64,000 bases of DNA from Phylloscopus collybita (lineage: Eukaryota; Chordata; Aves; Passeriformes; Phylloscopidae). The position numbers were made by a program, and so were the translations under genes. Below are positions 50,531-63,887 of this stretch, one piece after another. The stretch spans positions 19,883,001 through 19,947,000 of the forward strand of contig JAJNNQ010000018.1 of NCBI GenBank assembly GCA_027886175.1, in the 5' to 3' direction. Below the pieces are notes generated by a model. That model worked only from the letters and a program-made list of their open reading frames with translations. It was not told where the DNA came from and searched no databases. Position 1 is the stretch's first letter. Every line of letters begins with the position of its first letter.

Positions 50531-52276
50531 AACTCATACCCTGAAGACTTTTTCTAAGTGAATATTTTGTGTGCATAAATTCTATGTTTTGTTTGTTCTC
50601 TTCTACTCCTATTTCCAGGCTTTGTCCTACAGTCCAAAGAAGAATTTTCCTGCAGGAATGATGAATGACCTGTGGAAATTATAATGTATTTTAACTTGTA
50701 AAGTTAAAAAAAAATTGTGGCAAATCAGTGTACTAGGAATATTTTTATAAATGAAACTTTTTTACACAAAAAAGATTTATTCTAAATTCATCAGTATTCA
50801 GAAAACCAATTCATGACTAATATAGATTGATTTTGTTTATATTTTCTCATTCCAATTCACCCTCAAATAAATAATCATGTATTAATCTAGGGGCCTTGAA
50901 GAGAGACTCCCCACCACTTCAAACTATAGTCACTGCATCCTTTAGTCTCTAAATATACATTTTATCATTCTAATAATAAACTAAAAAAATAAATAATTAT
51001 TTTAGCTGAAAAAAGCCAACACTATTAAACATTAAAAGTAATTGAAAGCTCCCTCCTCTTCACCTATGTCTTAAAAATAAGTGTTCTTTCCTCAAACTTG
51101 GAAGGGCATCCAGGGTTAAAACAGAATGTTTCTTGTGGAAGCAAATGGGTTTCATCTGATCACTTACCCAGTTTTTCAAGCAAATTTCTATGTAGACCAT
51201 TCATATTCTACTTTAAAGGTAACAATATGATTAACTTCATTGGGAAACGTCACGTCTTTTGAGTCATTCTTGTTTCATGAATTCATGAGTCTCAAGGGTA
51301 TGACTAATAGCCAAAAATGCAAAGAATTTTCTAGGTGACTATGGTTGATAACTTCATGTTTAGAAGTTGGCAATGGTTCTCTTCCATCTACTAGAAGATT
51401 AGATATGTTGAAGTGTCAAAGAGAAAGCATATGCCAGATTTAGTATCATAATTATTATTTCAAACGATATTATCTCAGCTTTCAATATGTTTTCATATAA
51501 GGCAAAATATTTTTTATTCTTATTAGATTAAAATCTACACTGCAACAAATATTAATAAACTAAATGTAATATTTCTACATTAAATTAAATTAATCACAGA
51601 AGACAAAAGACACATGGAAGTTATTAGAAGTCTTTTTATAGGAAGAAGTGACCACAGAACCTCTATTGTAAGGTGCAGGAAAGATGAGAAGTACTTGCCA
51701 GTACATCTGAACTCTGAATGAGAGTCAGACAAATTTATATGCAATTTCTGTAAGAATCTGCTTTTTCTGCTGCTTCTCAGTCAGGGCATTGACCATCCTG
51801 GGCCTCTGGTGCTTGTTGACAGAAGTGTCAGTGTTCCTGGAAAAGGTACAGTTGCCTTAAATGGTGATAGGATTTTAAGAGATACAGTATAACAGATCAG
51901 AATAGAGAAAAATATGCATAATTTCTGGTTTGTTCATCAAAATGGTTTGTGCTCTTAGTTAAATAGGAATATATTTACTGGAGGTATAAATCTCTTTTGT
52001 TAATCTCTACGCTCAGTGTAGCCAATGTAATATTAGTGAAAGACTTAGTCACTTGGATTACTTTATTTCTTTTGGGTTAACTTTATTCAATAGTTACTTG
52101 TCATTGAATATTTCCCCCTCTCAATTTTTTAGCATTTTAGTAGAGTTAGTCGTTAACCCTCTGAAAAAAAAATCCTGCAAAATTATACAGTTGTATATAT
52201 GGCAAACACCTGTCTTGACTGTTTCCAGTTTAAGGTTCATAGCATCCTAGTAATAAGAAATCATAGAAACATGATA

Positions 52277-52845
52277 TGTCATGGTTTAGCCCCAGCTGGC
52301 AGACAAGCCCCATGCAGCCACTTGCTCATTCCCTCACCAGAGGAACTGGGGAGACAATTGGAAGGATAAAAGCTGGAAAAGTCATGGGGTGAGATAAAGA
52401 CCATTTAAAGGGAAAGCAAAAGCTGCACACACAAGAAAAACAAAACCCTGCTTGGCAGATGTTCAGCCACCTCCAGGAGAGCAAACCCCATCTCATCTAA
52501 TGGTGACCTGTGAAGAGAAATTATTTCACTCCAAAGGTGCCACCCTCTTCCTCCTTCTGCCCCCCCACTTTTTATACTAGCATGATGCCACATGGTCTGA
52601 AACATCCCTTTGGTCAGTTTGAGTCACCTGTCCTGGCTGTGTCTCCTCCCAACCTCCCCTGCACCCCCAACTTCCTCACCAGCATGGCAGTATGGACAGT
52701 AGAAAAGGCCTTGGCTCTGTGTAAGCCCTGCCCAGCAATAAAAAATTTCTCTCTATTATCAACGCTGTGTTCAGCACAAATCCTAAACACAACCCCATAC
52801 CAGCTGCTGTAAAAAAAATCAACTAAACTCTAGCCAGCACAATAC
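52277..52845 (+). mobile_element. LTR of a third endogenous retrovirus family
   Basis: It begins TGTCATGGTTTAGCCCCAGC, a start I associate with a widespread avian LTR. It carries a TATA-like TTTATACT near 52571 and AATAAA at 52737-52742, followed by a U5-like stretch including TCAACGCTGTGTTCAGCAC. The right end is taken near CAGCACAATACA (about 52845), but I could not find a matching target duplication, so this boundary may be off or the end may be rearranged. No internal retroviral sequence is attached. Frames at 52405-52605 and 52510-52812 are shadows of the LTR. Confidence 0.75.
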
Positions 52846-55800
52846 ACCATCCCCTCAAATGTACAGAGATCTGTTCTTGAAACTTGTTGTTTGAATTGGG
52901 AAAAGAAAAAGGATTCAATGGGCTGACAACCATTAAAACTTGAGTACATTTTAATAATTCATTTTGTGGTCAGATTTGGTAAAAGCAAATAGATTTGACT
53001 AAGGATGGGCAAAACTAGCTACTAAGATAACATAAAACAAAGAGCCACTGAAAACCAAAACAAATCTTAACAGTTACTCATAAGAAATCTGAAGAGTTAC
53101 TCAATGGACAAATTTTGCTATTGTTCTGCCTCATAGATGCATTTCACATTTGGCATGCAACTTTATTTTCACCTTGTTTAGTTTGGAAATGTAAAAGATG
53201 CCATTGAAGAGAAAAACAAAAAGTAAAAGAAAAATAATTTTAGGCTGTTTATTCAAAAGAGAGAACACAGAAAGGATGGATCTGTTGTCTCTTCTGTTTT
53301 CTTATCGATATTTCCTTTAATTTATATGTAAAGAAAATAAATAATTTCTTTAATTGTTGTACTTCAAAAAGAAATAACACAATGAAAATCATTATTCTGT
53401 CTAGCACATTTTCAAGTTCCTTCTTCCCTCTACTTCTTCACTTTTTAAGCATCTAATTACTGTCTTGTTCAATATGAGTTGCATTGTTATTGTGATTCCA
53501 CTATGTTTTCAAAACTGTGTGAAAGCACATGAGGGGCAAAAGAATAGTATCTGTGAACATGTCATTCCACTTGATAACCTTTCAAGGGGAAAGCTGCATG
53601 TGAGGGAAGTATTTTTTCCATTTTACCTCAGGATGCTTGCACTAATAATTGACAGAGCTGCACTGAATTAATTTTCCTTGTAAAAACCTGTAAACTGAGT
53701 CTGGATTATGCTCTTTTGGCTAATATTTACTCCCTGTCCCACTCCCATTTGAAACAGACCTTTTTGCAGTTGATATGTGTAGATTTTTGCTATGATTTTA
53801 GAATTTAAACAGAAGGTGAAATGTCATGTTACTGAGGCTTTGACAGTGAGAAGAACTTTAGCTGTTTTTCCAAGGAATTCCAAGAAAAAATAAATCATTG
53901 TCATAATCAATATTCTTGATTGAAGACTGACTACAGCTTTGGCCTTCTGTCATCCTCTACTCCTTTCCTTATCTCATGTAAAACCCTCCTGTCACAGCAG
54001 GGCTCTATTGAAGAAGCACTAAAGACCACTCTGGGATGTGTACACTTTGCTGCAGCAGCAGGCTAACTGGAGGGTGTCTCTCTCAAGCCACAACAAAAGC
54101 AATGGATAGAAGGAAGAGATAAGTAGAGGTGAGGAGGAGATAACTGGGTCCAAGGATCTAATGAAGTCTCAGTCCCTTAAACTAGCTGAAGTAATTTGTT
54201 CCTGGAAGAAGAAATCTGCCACTGCTTCTGAGTCAGACAGAAATTCCATCAGTATCTGAAGGGGATTCCAGCCTGCTTTATCTCTGAGGTAGAGATTTGC
54301 CTTCCCTGTAATTTTGCCACTCTATGTTACTGTCTGCTTTGTCAGTGATAATGCTGACCTTGAATCTAAGCTTACACCTCTTGAGGCAGTGTAGACAAGA
54401 CTCAGTCCTATTCTATTGCAGATGTAGTAACATGTAGCTGCTCTCGGGATTTTTGATGACTTCCCACTTGTAGGCACAACCAAGGATTGTATTAATGGCA
54501 ATGGCATGAAAGACCATGAGGGGAGTGAGGAGAGTTACGAGGATAGTTTTGTATTTTGGTTCATTCATAACTTGAACCAAGTTATTTAACAATTCCGGGT
54601 TTTAAAATAACTTTGTTACAAACTCTTTCCTCATGTATTTTACATTAATTCTAGTAGTAATTTTAAAGCTTCCTGTTTTTTGTTTCATTTAATATTCATT
54701 GGTTTTGTTGAGGCTTTTGTTAACTACTTTCCATGGAAGAAGTTTAATTGCTTTTTATGCTAATCAAGCTGGACCAAAGAAGAGGAACCAGGTGAAAAAC
54801 AGAAACCAAAAACCTTTTAATTTCTTACAGAAATATTAAACACAGGAAGATAGACTAACAAATCCTAATAAATAGTCTGTGGAAAATAACATTCTATTGC
54901 AAACCTACATGATAACTAGGTTCTGATGTCTTAATTTCTGGAAAAAAGGTTGTGTACTTCAGTATCTAATTCACTAAATTGCATCAATGATTTCAAACTG
55001 TAGATGTGTCTGTCAATAAGTGTGTCAATAAGTATCAGTTCTCTTACAACTCTTAATTGTTTCTGGCCCGAAATTTTTTAGGTGTTCTCTATTACTGAAA
55101 ATAATATTGTTCTAATTCCTTCATGTTAGGCAACTGCCCCTTGGGAAGAATAGCACTGAGTTCTAAAAAGTAGGAAAACAGTCAATGTATTAAAAGCCAC
55201 AAATGATTTTCAGACATTTCAAATAGAAAAGCTGTCTCTGCATATACCCTATACCTGGAATGATAAGTGAACAAATCTGGAGTTATCTGAAGATTGAAGA
55301 TTTTGTCAGTGTCTTGAAGCATGTTTGCATAGCACTACAAAACTTTCCTGTCAACTCTCCACCAAGTCTTTCATTGCCAAAAGAAACAGTGAAAAATTGT
55401 CCAACTATGTTTTCATAATGAGTGGAACTTATTTCCCTACACAGATAAAATATCTTAAAGTTTTCCATGTGATGATTGATAATGGATCTGGTCTATAATA
55501 CAGAACTTGGCATCTAAGTAAAAGGTGATATCAAATTAATAAAAGTATGTAAAGCTCAATAGAAAACAAAATGGATGAAAACTGGTACTCATCTTTGTCT
55601 CAGAAGACAAACAACAAAAATGAATAGGCCAATCAGCCTATTATTTGAGAATAAGAGAGTGGAACACTTTCTGGGTGCTGCAATCTGAAAGCAGCTATCA
55701 ATACTAAATGCTAACATCTCCTGGCAAGAATAACTTACCACTTTGTAGCCATATAAACATGAATTTTGGAAAAATGAAAAAAAAATATAAAACTGTGCTA

Positions 55801-56056
55801 AGAAAACCAAGGTAAATGTCAGCTCCCCAACAACATTTCCAGAAAAAGGAGCAATAGATCTCTAAAACAAAGGACAAAAAAGAGGTAAAACCTGCATGAC
55901 AAGACACAAGGGGGAATATGTGAGTAATATAACTAGAAACAGAAACAGCTGCTGTGAAAACATAGTAAAACACTTTATCAACTCAACAAGATTCTAAGTG
56001 ACGAATTTATATTATCTAAAGGATATACTAGCAAAAAAGTTAGAAGGACTACAAAG
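52846..56056. other. Unique AT-rich DNA, nothing recognised
   Basis: No gene or identified repeat. All frames are short, including overlapping Phe-rich minus-strand frames at 55589-55973 that look like chance readings of AT-rich DNA. Confidence 0.5.
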
Positions 56057-56062
56057 GACATA

Positions 56063-56409
56063 TGTTTTCTGTGGTTTTGTTGTTCTCCTCTGCCTCTTTA
56101 AGAAGTTTTTCTAAAGTGCCATTTCAGCCTTCTGTGTTTACTTTTTGCAACTGGAGTCTCTCATGATTTTACATAAACAACCTTTCTTGTTATGGTAACC
56201 ATCTAACCATGTTTACATTCTTCTCATAAGGAGGAGACTGTTGATGGACTGTTGGGTTGACCAGTGTGGTTGAAGAGGAAGATTTTCTTCCTCCAATCCA
56301 TGGTCACTCCTGGAATTCTATAAATGTTGAAGTCTGTAAATAAACTGCTTTTTTTTTGCCTTGGACATCTCAGTGAGTGAGTGTCATTTCTTTGTGTTGT
56401 GTTGTGACA
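56063..56409 (+). mobile_element. Solo LTR B (ERVK-like), 6-bp target duplication GACATA
   Basis: It starts TGTTTTCTGTGG and ends GTTGTGACA, flanked by GACATA at 56057-56062 and 56410-56415. It is 347 bp long. It shares with LTR A the blocks ATTTCAGCCTTCTG, TGATGGACTGTTGG, TGACCAGTGTGGTTG, CTCCAATCCATGGTCACT, a TATAAA (56319-56324), AATAAA (56339-56344) and GCCTTGGACATCTCAGTG. It is longer than LTR A in the U3 part, so LTR A carries a deletion or belongs to a shorter subfamily. No internal retroviral genes remain. Confidence 0.87.
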
Positions 56410-56415
56410 GACATA

Positions 56416-59400
56416 CACCATGACATAGATTTGTGTACTTTTTTAAGCTTACTCATCATTTTTATATGAAGTCCAAGTTTCTTGTCCTCACTTTCAAAGC
56501 TCTGTTCACATCATAACCACCTCTTGTTTTGGACTTTTAATCTATAGATTAAACTCTCTGATATTTCTCCAGCCCATCTGTCTTGTATACCATGAGACAA
56601 TTGAAAAAGAACCCACCTTTTTCTCAGTTTCATCCTTTGCTCGAGTATGGAGGAGTTGTATGCAAATGCTGTGAAAAAAAGAATTGTTCTTTTTCTCCTT
56701 ATTGCCCGGGATGAGATTAAACTCTACCAAAAATAACCTTTACAGACACTAAACTACCTTTTTTCTTAAACACCTTTGATATTATCTTATTAAAAATATT
56801 TATGTAATCAGGAAAATTCCTTATCTACTTTACTACTTTCTTTCAAAGACAAAGGACTTTTATGTCCTTGAAGATTTTTATTATTAACTTGAAACTTATT
56901 CTTGAAACAAGTGAAAATATATTTTCAATCTTTCAACAAATGTCATGTTTGCTAAGTTTCTCCATTTTTGTTGTTTTTCTGTACTAGCTCAGATCATTGC
57001 ATATCTTTCTTTTAATGCAGGGCCCAAAAGTGGACATGATAACAATGTTGAACATTTTGGTTCATACTTCTACTTTTCTTGTTCTGCAGCACTTTGTTTG
57101 TTTCTTTTTTATCCCCTCCTTCTCTCTGCCTCAGTCCTCCATGAAGTTTACTTGCTTCACAAGAACATGGAGTTTCTGATTCTTCTTCAATTCATAATCT
57201 ATTTCATAATGTAACTAACTTAAAATTTTCATTTGTTTTCTAGTTACCTATTCCTTTCAAAATATAGACTATGAACTTAATTGGGTTTTTTTCAGCCATT
57301 TTCAAACTGTTTCAGTATATATAGATTGGATTCTAATTCCACTCTTTGTTGCTCTTACACTTGCTCACAATTTCTTATCTGCAAAGGCACTAAGACTATC
57401 CATTCTCCTATTCATCATTTAATTCTTCATTGAAAATAGTGAATTCATCTAGATCCAGTGCTGACCTTGTAGCATCCTATACATAACCACTCTGGAATGA
57501 AATAACTTTTATTCCTGCTTCTTTATTGTTGATTTGGCTAGAACAACATTATAGGTACCATATGGCTTATTAACAACAATAAACTAACATTGGATAGATT
57601 TTTCTGACAACAGAGACCAAAATAAGAGGTCAGAAACACAAAGACAAAAATAGTACCCAACAGTCTGTTTAACAGGATAAAAGTATGAAAATAAAGGAGG
57701 AATCTAATAAAACTTCACAGTTCTGAATTCAAATGTTAAGTTAGAAATAAAAAATTCAGATATATGAAGGAAGTGTCTTCTCACACCCAGAATAACACGT
57801 ATGCCAATTGGAATGTATGGAAAGAAAGAAAGAAAATCAGAAAGTTGGAAAGCTGATACTAAGCAGTTTAAGTAAAATCTATGTAAGAACATCAAGTCCT
57901 TTAACTTTTCTCCTCAAATAAATAAATTCAGCCTTATTGTATATTTCTGAAAGCAACAAGTTTTCCAAAGGTACGGAGATAGGTATCTAAATGGCTGTGA
58001 AAATAGATACCTCCTAGAAAAGAGGTACTAAAAGATGTAAATTAATAACAGCTGCTGAGATACATCAAAGAGTTTTGCAATACTTCTCTTTACTGTTATC
58101 CAGCATAAGAGATTGAAATATTTTGACTGTGTGTTTAAAATAAAAGTATGGGATCTGTTATAACAGGTGCAACTTTGGGAACCTGGAAGAAGAAGTGTAA
58201 CTGACATTATAAAGTCTTTATTATAACTCAGTTTTGCATGTCTTAATAGCATACAGATATGTTATCTATACAGCTACAAATACACACAGAGGAATTTTGT
58301 TGGGAGCAGAAGAAACTTCCAAAAGAACAAAAGAAGAAACAAGCCTGAATTTTTCCCTTCCCAGCCAGGTCTTTCTGAGGGGCTGCCTTTGATCCTCCCC
58401 TGAGCTTACAGCTTGGAAGAACAATAAGCTCTTGTGTCTCACAAGGAAAGGTGAAATTCCTCACTATAAAAACATGCCATTAGAGAAAGGTAGGACCTAG
58501 TAGTAGGATACTAATAATTAAAGGGATGTTAAAACTGCTTGTCCTCCTCTTCCCAATAAATTTATAGCATTTTTTGTTCTGGTTCAGCCTCTGTGTTTTC
58601 AGCTCCTTGAAATATACCCTCCATATTGTATTAGAAGGTTGAACTGAACTAACTGATATGCACATTCTGGTTTAGCACAATACTGAAACATCTGTTTCTG
58701 TGGTTTACATCTGCTTTGCCTAGTAAGATCTCTTAATTAAGGTATTTTGCTTTTTAAAGGTTTCTTATCAACAATAGGTTTTCACTCAGGAGTCACAGAA
58801 CAATTTTGTCGCACATCCACAGCACCTGGTCAGATTACTCCAGGCAAGATTTGCTCTTTGTAACTCTGTCTGGATTGCATTGCAACGGGCTTCACCATCC
58901 AGCTGGAATTAAATTAACTGTTGAGGTAATGGCTGCATTATGGCATTGCATGATTGGCATCTCACTTCTACAGAACAGCATTTTAAAGCAATTCAGCTTT
59001 ACTAAAATTATTTTCCTCTTCATAAGAGTTTTCAGCATTATTTCCAATATCCCTTTTCTTAGTTAGAAGTCTCTGGGTCCTAAGACCTTGTATATTGAAG
59101 TTTGTTTTCATTTGCCATCTTGAAAGTAGGATTTGATTATATTCTCCATATAATTTATACAATTTCCTGTGAACTAAGTGCACTTAATTTTACCTTTCCC
59201 ATATTTTCCTGATGTTGTATATTATAAATTGAAACTGGCAAGTGTTCTATTTTTTTTCATTTGTTATGTCTTTTGTCTGGGTTTTCTTATTTTAATTATG
59301 TGCACTTTCTCTGAGCACTGCTTTGAGCATTTCTCTGCACGTTTCAGCCATATTTGCTGTTTAAAGACATTTCTGTGGAGTTAGATCTGTTTCTTTACAA

Positions 59401-61290
59401 TCCCCCTTGCAGGTTTTAATCACATGTCCCACAAATATGCCTGTGTCTAGTTAGCAAGTCTGATTCCAGTGCTGTGTGTGGATGCCAGAGTTCTCAGCTG
59501 TGTAATGTTAATATTGGTTTAGGATGTAAAAACATGTTATCATATTCCAGTTTCATTCATTAGTAGGTCGTAATCCTCAGGCATCTTTATCTGCTGTTCC
59601 AGTGTTTCGGGCACTGGAATTCTTAGTCACAGCATCTTAGTCTGGTACACATTCTTTTCCCTTCCCAATGAGTTTTTAGAGAATTATTTTCATTTCCCTT
59701 TTTTTTTTTTTTAATGGTCACCTTTCCACAGGATCGGCTTTTGCAGGTTTTTATTTGGAAACATGGTAGTCATGGTTTATGTTTGTGCTGACCATTCTAA
59801 TTTTAGTCATGCTTTGTGTGTGACTTGGCTCCCACCAGCCTAAAACAAGCATCCACTTTTCCCAGACCTATCCTGTTTTTTCAGGTGAATGATGGTTTCT
59901 CCGTGAACATTTGCAGACGGGAGCCTCCTACCCAGATATTGTACATTCAGATCTTATGGATGTCTGGCAAAGCTACCATCTATGTACACTCTACTACTGC
60001 ACGTCTATGCACAGTAAATTCAGTGTTATTCAGGAATAAACAGAAGTGTGCTGTGTGTATTCTCTGTGTGCTTTCTGACACCTCCTGGAAGAAAAAATAT
60101 TCTTCTCCTTCCCACCTCCTTTCAAGAGCTGGTAAAACTGTTTTTCATACTCTCCTCAACTGTTCTGCATATAGAGCAAGTCCTATGTAAACTGGAAGTG
60201 TTGGTACTGCATAACTCTATGATGAAAACACACTTACTTCAGCCTGACAAATGAAAAAAAAGTATCCTTTATGAAGACAAGTATTACAAAGGTATTTCTC
60301 TGAAACTATAATAAAAACTTTTTTTGTTTTCCAGGCTTCTCAAAGTTCTTCCTTGTGCAAACTGGGATTTCTCAAAATTTCAGTATATGTTATTACTTGG
60401 AAGAAATTCTTTGTTTTGTTTGAATATGTTTAAAACAGTTGTAAGTCAAACAGCTGTACTGTATAAGCCGTGATTTATTAAAATATTTTTAATCAACCAA
60501 CTGCATTTAGTTATATGCATGCTAATGGTGGTTTTCAGTAACCTTAAATCTGAGAAGAATTAGAGAAAGAGAAACTAAAAAGTAAAAACCTGCAGTTTGC
60601 TGAGATCTATATAAGAAATTATTTTCAAGGAAGTGTCAATCAAGTACTTAAAAACCTCTGATTCCTTAGGCACATCATCTCATTAAGTTTATTTGCAGGA
60701 TGATGTTAGCTTTGAAGTGGCCCTAGTTATTTAAGGTATTCCTAGGGCCTCTGGCTCTATTCTGCCAGCTCTGTCATTTCACAGTTTGCCTCAGAACTCT
60801 AATACAAGATAATCAATGAAACTAAAGATCTCTTAGGAACAAATGCCTAGACAAGAAAACAATCCCTTGTTTTGGCTTGCTGTTACAAACTGTTGTGCCC
60901 TACAACACAGAAAATCAGTCCCCCACTGTGAGTTAGAGACTTTGTTAAAATAAATTCCTCTATGATGCGAATGTTATTTCAAGCAGAACATACCGACATA
61001 CATGAAATTACAGACTTGAAGATAAGAAGCTCACTGGGAGGAAATACGTGTCTCAGCTTAGCCTGATTTCAAGATAGCAGCTTGGACATTTAGGATTAGA
61101 TTTGAAGAGGAATTGTGCTGCAAACATGGGACCTGCTTAAATGATTAGGTAGGAGGTAGGTATAAACCAGTTTTGTTGAAGGTCAGTAGAATCAGTATTT
61201 ATATTTTTTCTTAAAACATCTGCAATGTACACTGAGGTTTACTTTAAAGAAAACATAAATTTTATCCAGACACAATAACACAATAAAAAG
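56416..61290. other. Unique AT-rich DNA, nothing recognised
   Basis: There is a poly(T) run near 59698-59712. Frames up to 124 codons (59816-60190) show no recognisable domain. A patch at about 58840-58980 is slightly GC-richer. Confidence 0.5.
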
Positions 61291-61365
61291 GATGAAAAAG
61301 AAACAAAAACAAACAAACAAAAAACCCACCAAAAAACCTAAAAAAAATCCCAAACCATACTTTTC
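61291..61365. repeat. A/C-rich (CAAAA)n-like simple repeat
   Basis: AAACAAAAACAAACAAACAA-type run followed by AAAACCCACCAAAAAACC. Low complexity. Confidence 0.8.
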
Positions 61366-62994
61366 TTGGAACAGATGTTGTAAAATTTTGCTGTTTGTTT
61401 TATATTAGGTATTCATGCAAATCCTAACAAAATTATTAGCACTGAAAACTTCCCAGGCATTTGTTTTGACATGCACTTATTTGCTGCATTTGTTATGAAA
61501 GGATCTCATTACTTGATTTCAAATAATTATTTGGGCTCAGGCTATGGGTTGCTTATCTTTAAGTACAGTTGTGCCAGAGTAACATTTCGTTGTCATGAGA
61601 GATTACAGTTATATAAAACCTTTCGTTTCTAATAAACCTTTTGTGCTTGAAAATCTGTGTGCACATATGAATCATTTCACAGAACTAGAACTATTTTCAC
61701 CCAACACTGAAAGGAAATCAATATGGCAGGTGCTTCAACAGTATGGCATAATAATTTTGGAAAGGAAGAAGGAAGGAGAGTGCTAAAATAAAGCTTTACA
61801 AAGAAAGAATGTGACCAGCCATTCAAACTGGAACATAAAGATGGTTGACCTGTTTTTGGTTGAAGTTTTCCTTGTAAAGAAAGTGACATGAAAAGATACC
61901 AAATAATTTTGATGAAAAACATTCAAGCTGTATATTTTAAACTTTCAATTTAATCAGTCAAGCTGGTTCTTTTGGCACTTAAAACTAAAAGACGTAACAT
62001 ATATAGAGATATAAAATTTATAAGCAGATAAAAACAAATTATTGTGAAGTATCCTGTCAGTTACTTGAAATGAGAAATTTGCCAACAGCATTTTAAGAAG
62101 AGATACATCTCAGGTTTTCTGTATATAGATCTCATGGTCAAACGCTATGGCATAAATTTTTGAGAGCTTGATCAAAGCAGATTGTTCCTGGCATTTTCTG
62201 TATCTGAAGCAAAAAAACACCATATACAAGCTTTTAAGATTATACTGCTTTTCATCATGGTATTCAGCAAAGATGCAGAATTTTTCTTTGAGCTGTCACA
62301 GGGACATTCCTGCTGCCAGAGACTGATCTGCTGAACATGTGGATGTCAATGGCAGGGCTCCTATTCTGTCTCTGGCTCCAGGACAGCATCCCCTCAGGAA
62401 CTCAGCAGTGTTTCTCTTTCATTAGCTGTGTGTTTGCTACTGAGTGAATAAACATACATTGATCAGTCAATGGAGAATATCTCCTTTTCAAGCATTAATT
62501 CTCATGATACACTTAAGACTGTAGCAAGTTTTTATTATACTGATTTCCCACAGAAACAACAGCTGAGACATAAAAGTGAAATTAGGCTGGAAACAGAGCA
62601 TTTGCCACTGAGAACAAAATCTAAGAATACTGTTGAGTTATAATTCCCTATTGTACTAGCAGGCGAATTTTTTATTAAAACTACTTAAACCTCAAATAAC
62701 TTCACTTAAAAATTTTCAGGACAATTCTATTCTATTGGCAGCTGCTCAAATGTTACCTTGTTAAATTCCATTAAACCTTAACTATAGTATACATCTTACA
62801 CAGGTCAATTTAAATAATCTTTCTTTTAAAGAATGCTACAACAGTGCATATCATAGCACAATCAATAACAAATATCTTTTTTGCTTACAACATACAAATA
62901 ATTTATAATAGTAGCTGGAGATACAATGTCTGCAAAGTAGGAAGTGAAGAAAGAATCTTGATATTATTTTGGTTGAAGAAAAATATTTGCAGGG
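61366..62994. other. Unique AT-rich DNA, nothing recognised
   Basis: No gene or repeat family seen. A GC-richer patch lies at about 62290-62430 and has no recognisable content. Confidence 0.5.
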
Positions 62995-63064
62995 GTTTTT
63001 TTTGTTGTTGTTTTTGTTTTGTTTTTTGTTTTGTTTTGGTTTGGTTTGGTTTGGTTTGGTTTTG
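62995..63064. repeat. T/G-only tract, (GTTTT)n grading into (GGTTT)n
   Basis: GTTGTTGTTTTTGTTTTG-type sequence followed by about five GGTTT units at 63037-63060. It is the reverse-complement image of the AAACC/CAAAA tract at 1.2 kb. The 75-codon frame ending here translates the repeat into Phe/Cys/Val and is not a gene. Confidence 0.9.
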
Positions 63065-63748
63065 TCTGTAAGTCCTTAGTCTTCTGTTAGTGGCAGAAAA
63101 ACAAGAAGAAAAAAGGATGCCATTACTGGAAATTTCTGTCTTACTATGAAAAGCTACCTGTCTGAAAATAGACCAAGAAGAGATTATAACACTGGTCTGG
63201 TAAACTGAAGATGCCAGTTGTTAATATGTATGATCAAGAGAGATTATACAATAATAAAAATTGTTTGTACTTTGCAATTAGATTAAGCACATTCACATTT
63301 CAAACACAGACTCAGTTTTTGTCACTGAAGTGGGAATAAGAATTACAACACTTTGAACTGCAAATCTAATGGAAAACATTCACAGTTGACTACACATGCA
63401 GCCAGTTTTACAAGATAAGCTTCTGAGCAGTTAAGGTAATAATGAGGTTTAGATCTACATAGAAAAAAAAAGATGAGGGTTTCAGGTTATCCTTGCACCA
63501 AAGTGCTTCTGCTATTGAAGAGACAGGGACAACCTCTCCTAATGTTGTAGCTGGATCTGCTAGCACTCAAGTATCCTGATGAGAGTATCCGTAATGTTGG
63601 AGATAGTAGGGACTGATTTCTCAGTCTCAAATCTTTGTTGACCATGAAAAGACTAATCCAAATAGCTGCAAAGCTTCTGAAAATCTATTAGGAATGCACC
63701 TATAATTCTGAGGAGAGAGAAGTTTTACAAACAGCTACTTAGCAAAAA
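63065..63748. other. Unique DNA, nothing recognised
   Basis: AT-rich, no gene or repeat family seen. Confidence 0.5.
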
Positions 63749-63887
63749 GTCACAGATCACAGAATATTCCCCACTGAATGGGACCCACAAGGATCATTGA
63801 GTCCAGCCCCTAAGTGAATGGTCCATTCAGAGATCTAAGCCACAAGCTTGCTGTTATTAGGACCATGCTCTAACCAACAGATGTAAT
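63749..63887 (-). mobile_element. CR1 LINE 3'-end fragment
   Basis: CAGATCACAGAATATTCCCC, then GGGACCCACAAGGATCATTG and GAGTCCAGCCCC are the conserved CR1 3' end in reverse orientation. The following GCTGTTATTAGGACCATGCT and CTAACCAACAGATGTAATCT match a block I associate with avian CR1 subfamilies of the Y/X type. Strongly 5'-truncated. Confidence 0.85.

Larger units (their letters stand above)
48468..52276. other. Unique AT-rich DNA, no retroviral genes
   Basis: No protein-like frame and no LTR internal sequence. It holds an A/C-rich simple repeat with a 20-plus-base A run at 49376-49431 and a GTTTT-type repeat at 50498-50530. The region 49924-50250 has frames on both strands without recognisable domains. 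Confidence 0.5.

Noticed and set aside
52510..52812. 100-codon plus-strand frame in the 52 kb LTR
   Set aside because: Open frame of the LTR sequence itself, Pro/Ser-rich, with no known domain.
48170..56409. A complete endogenous provirus bounded by two LTRs
   Set aside because: Each LTR has its own distinct 6-bp target duplication, and there are no gag, pol or env-like frames between them.
59816..60190. 124-codon plus-strand frame
   Set aside because: No recognised motif, no splice context or promoter seen, and composition like other chance frames.
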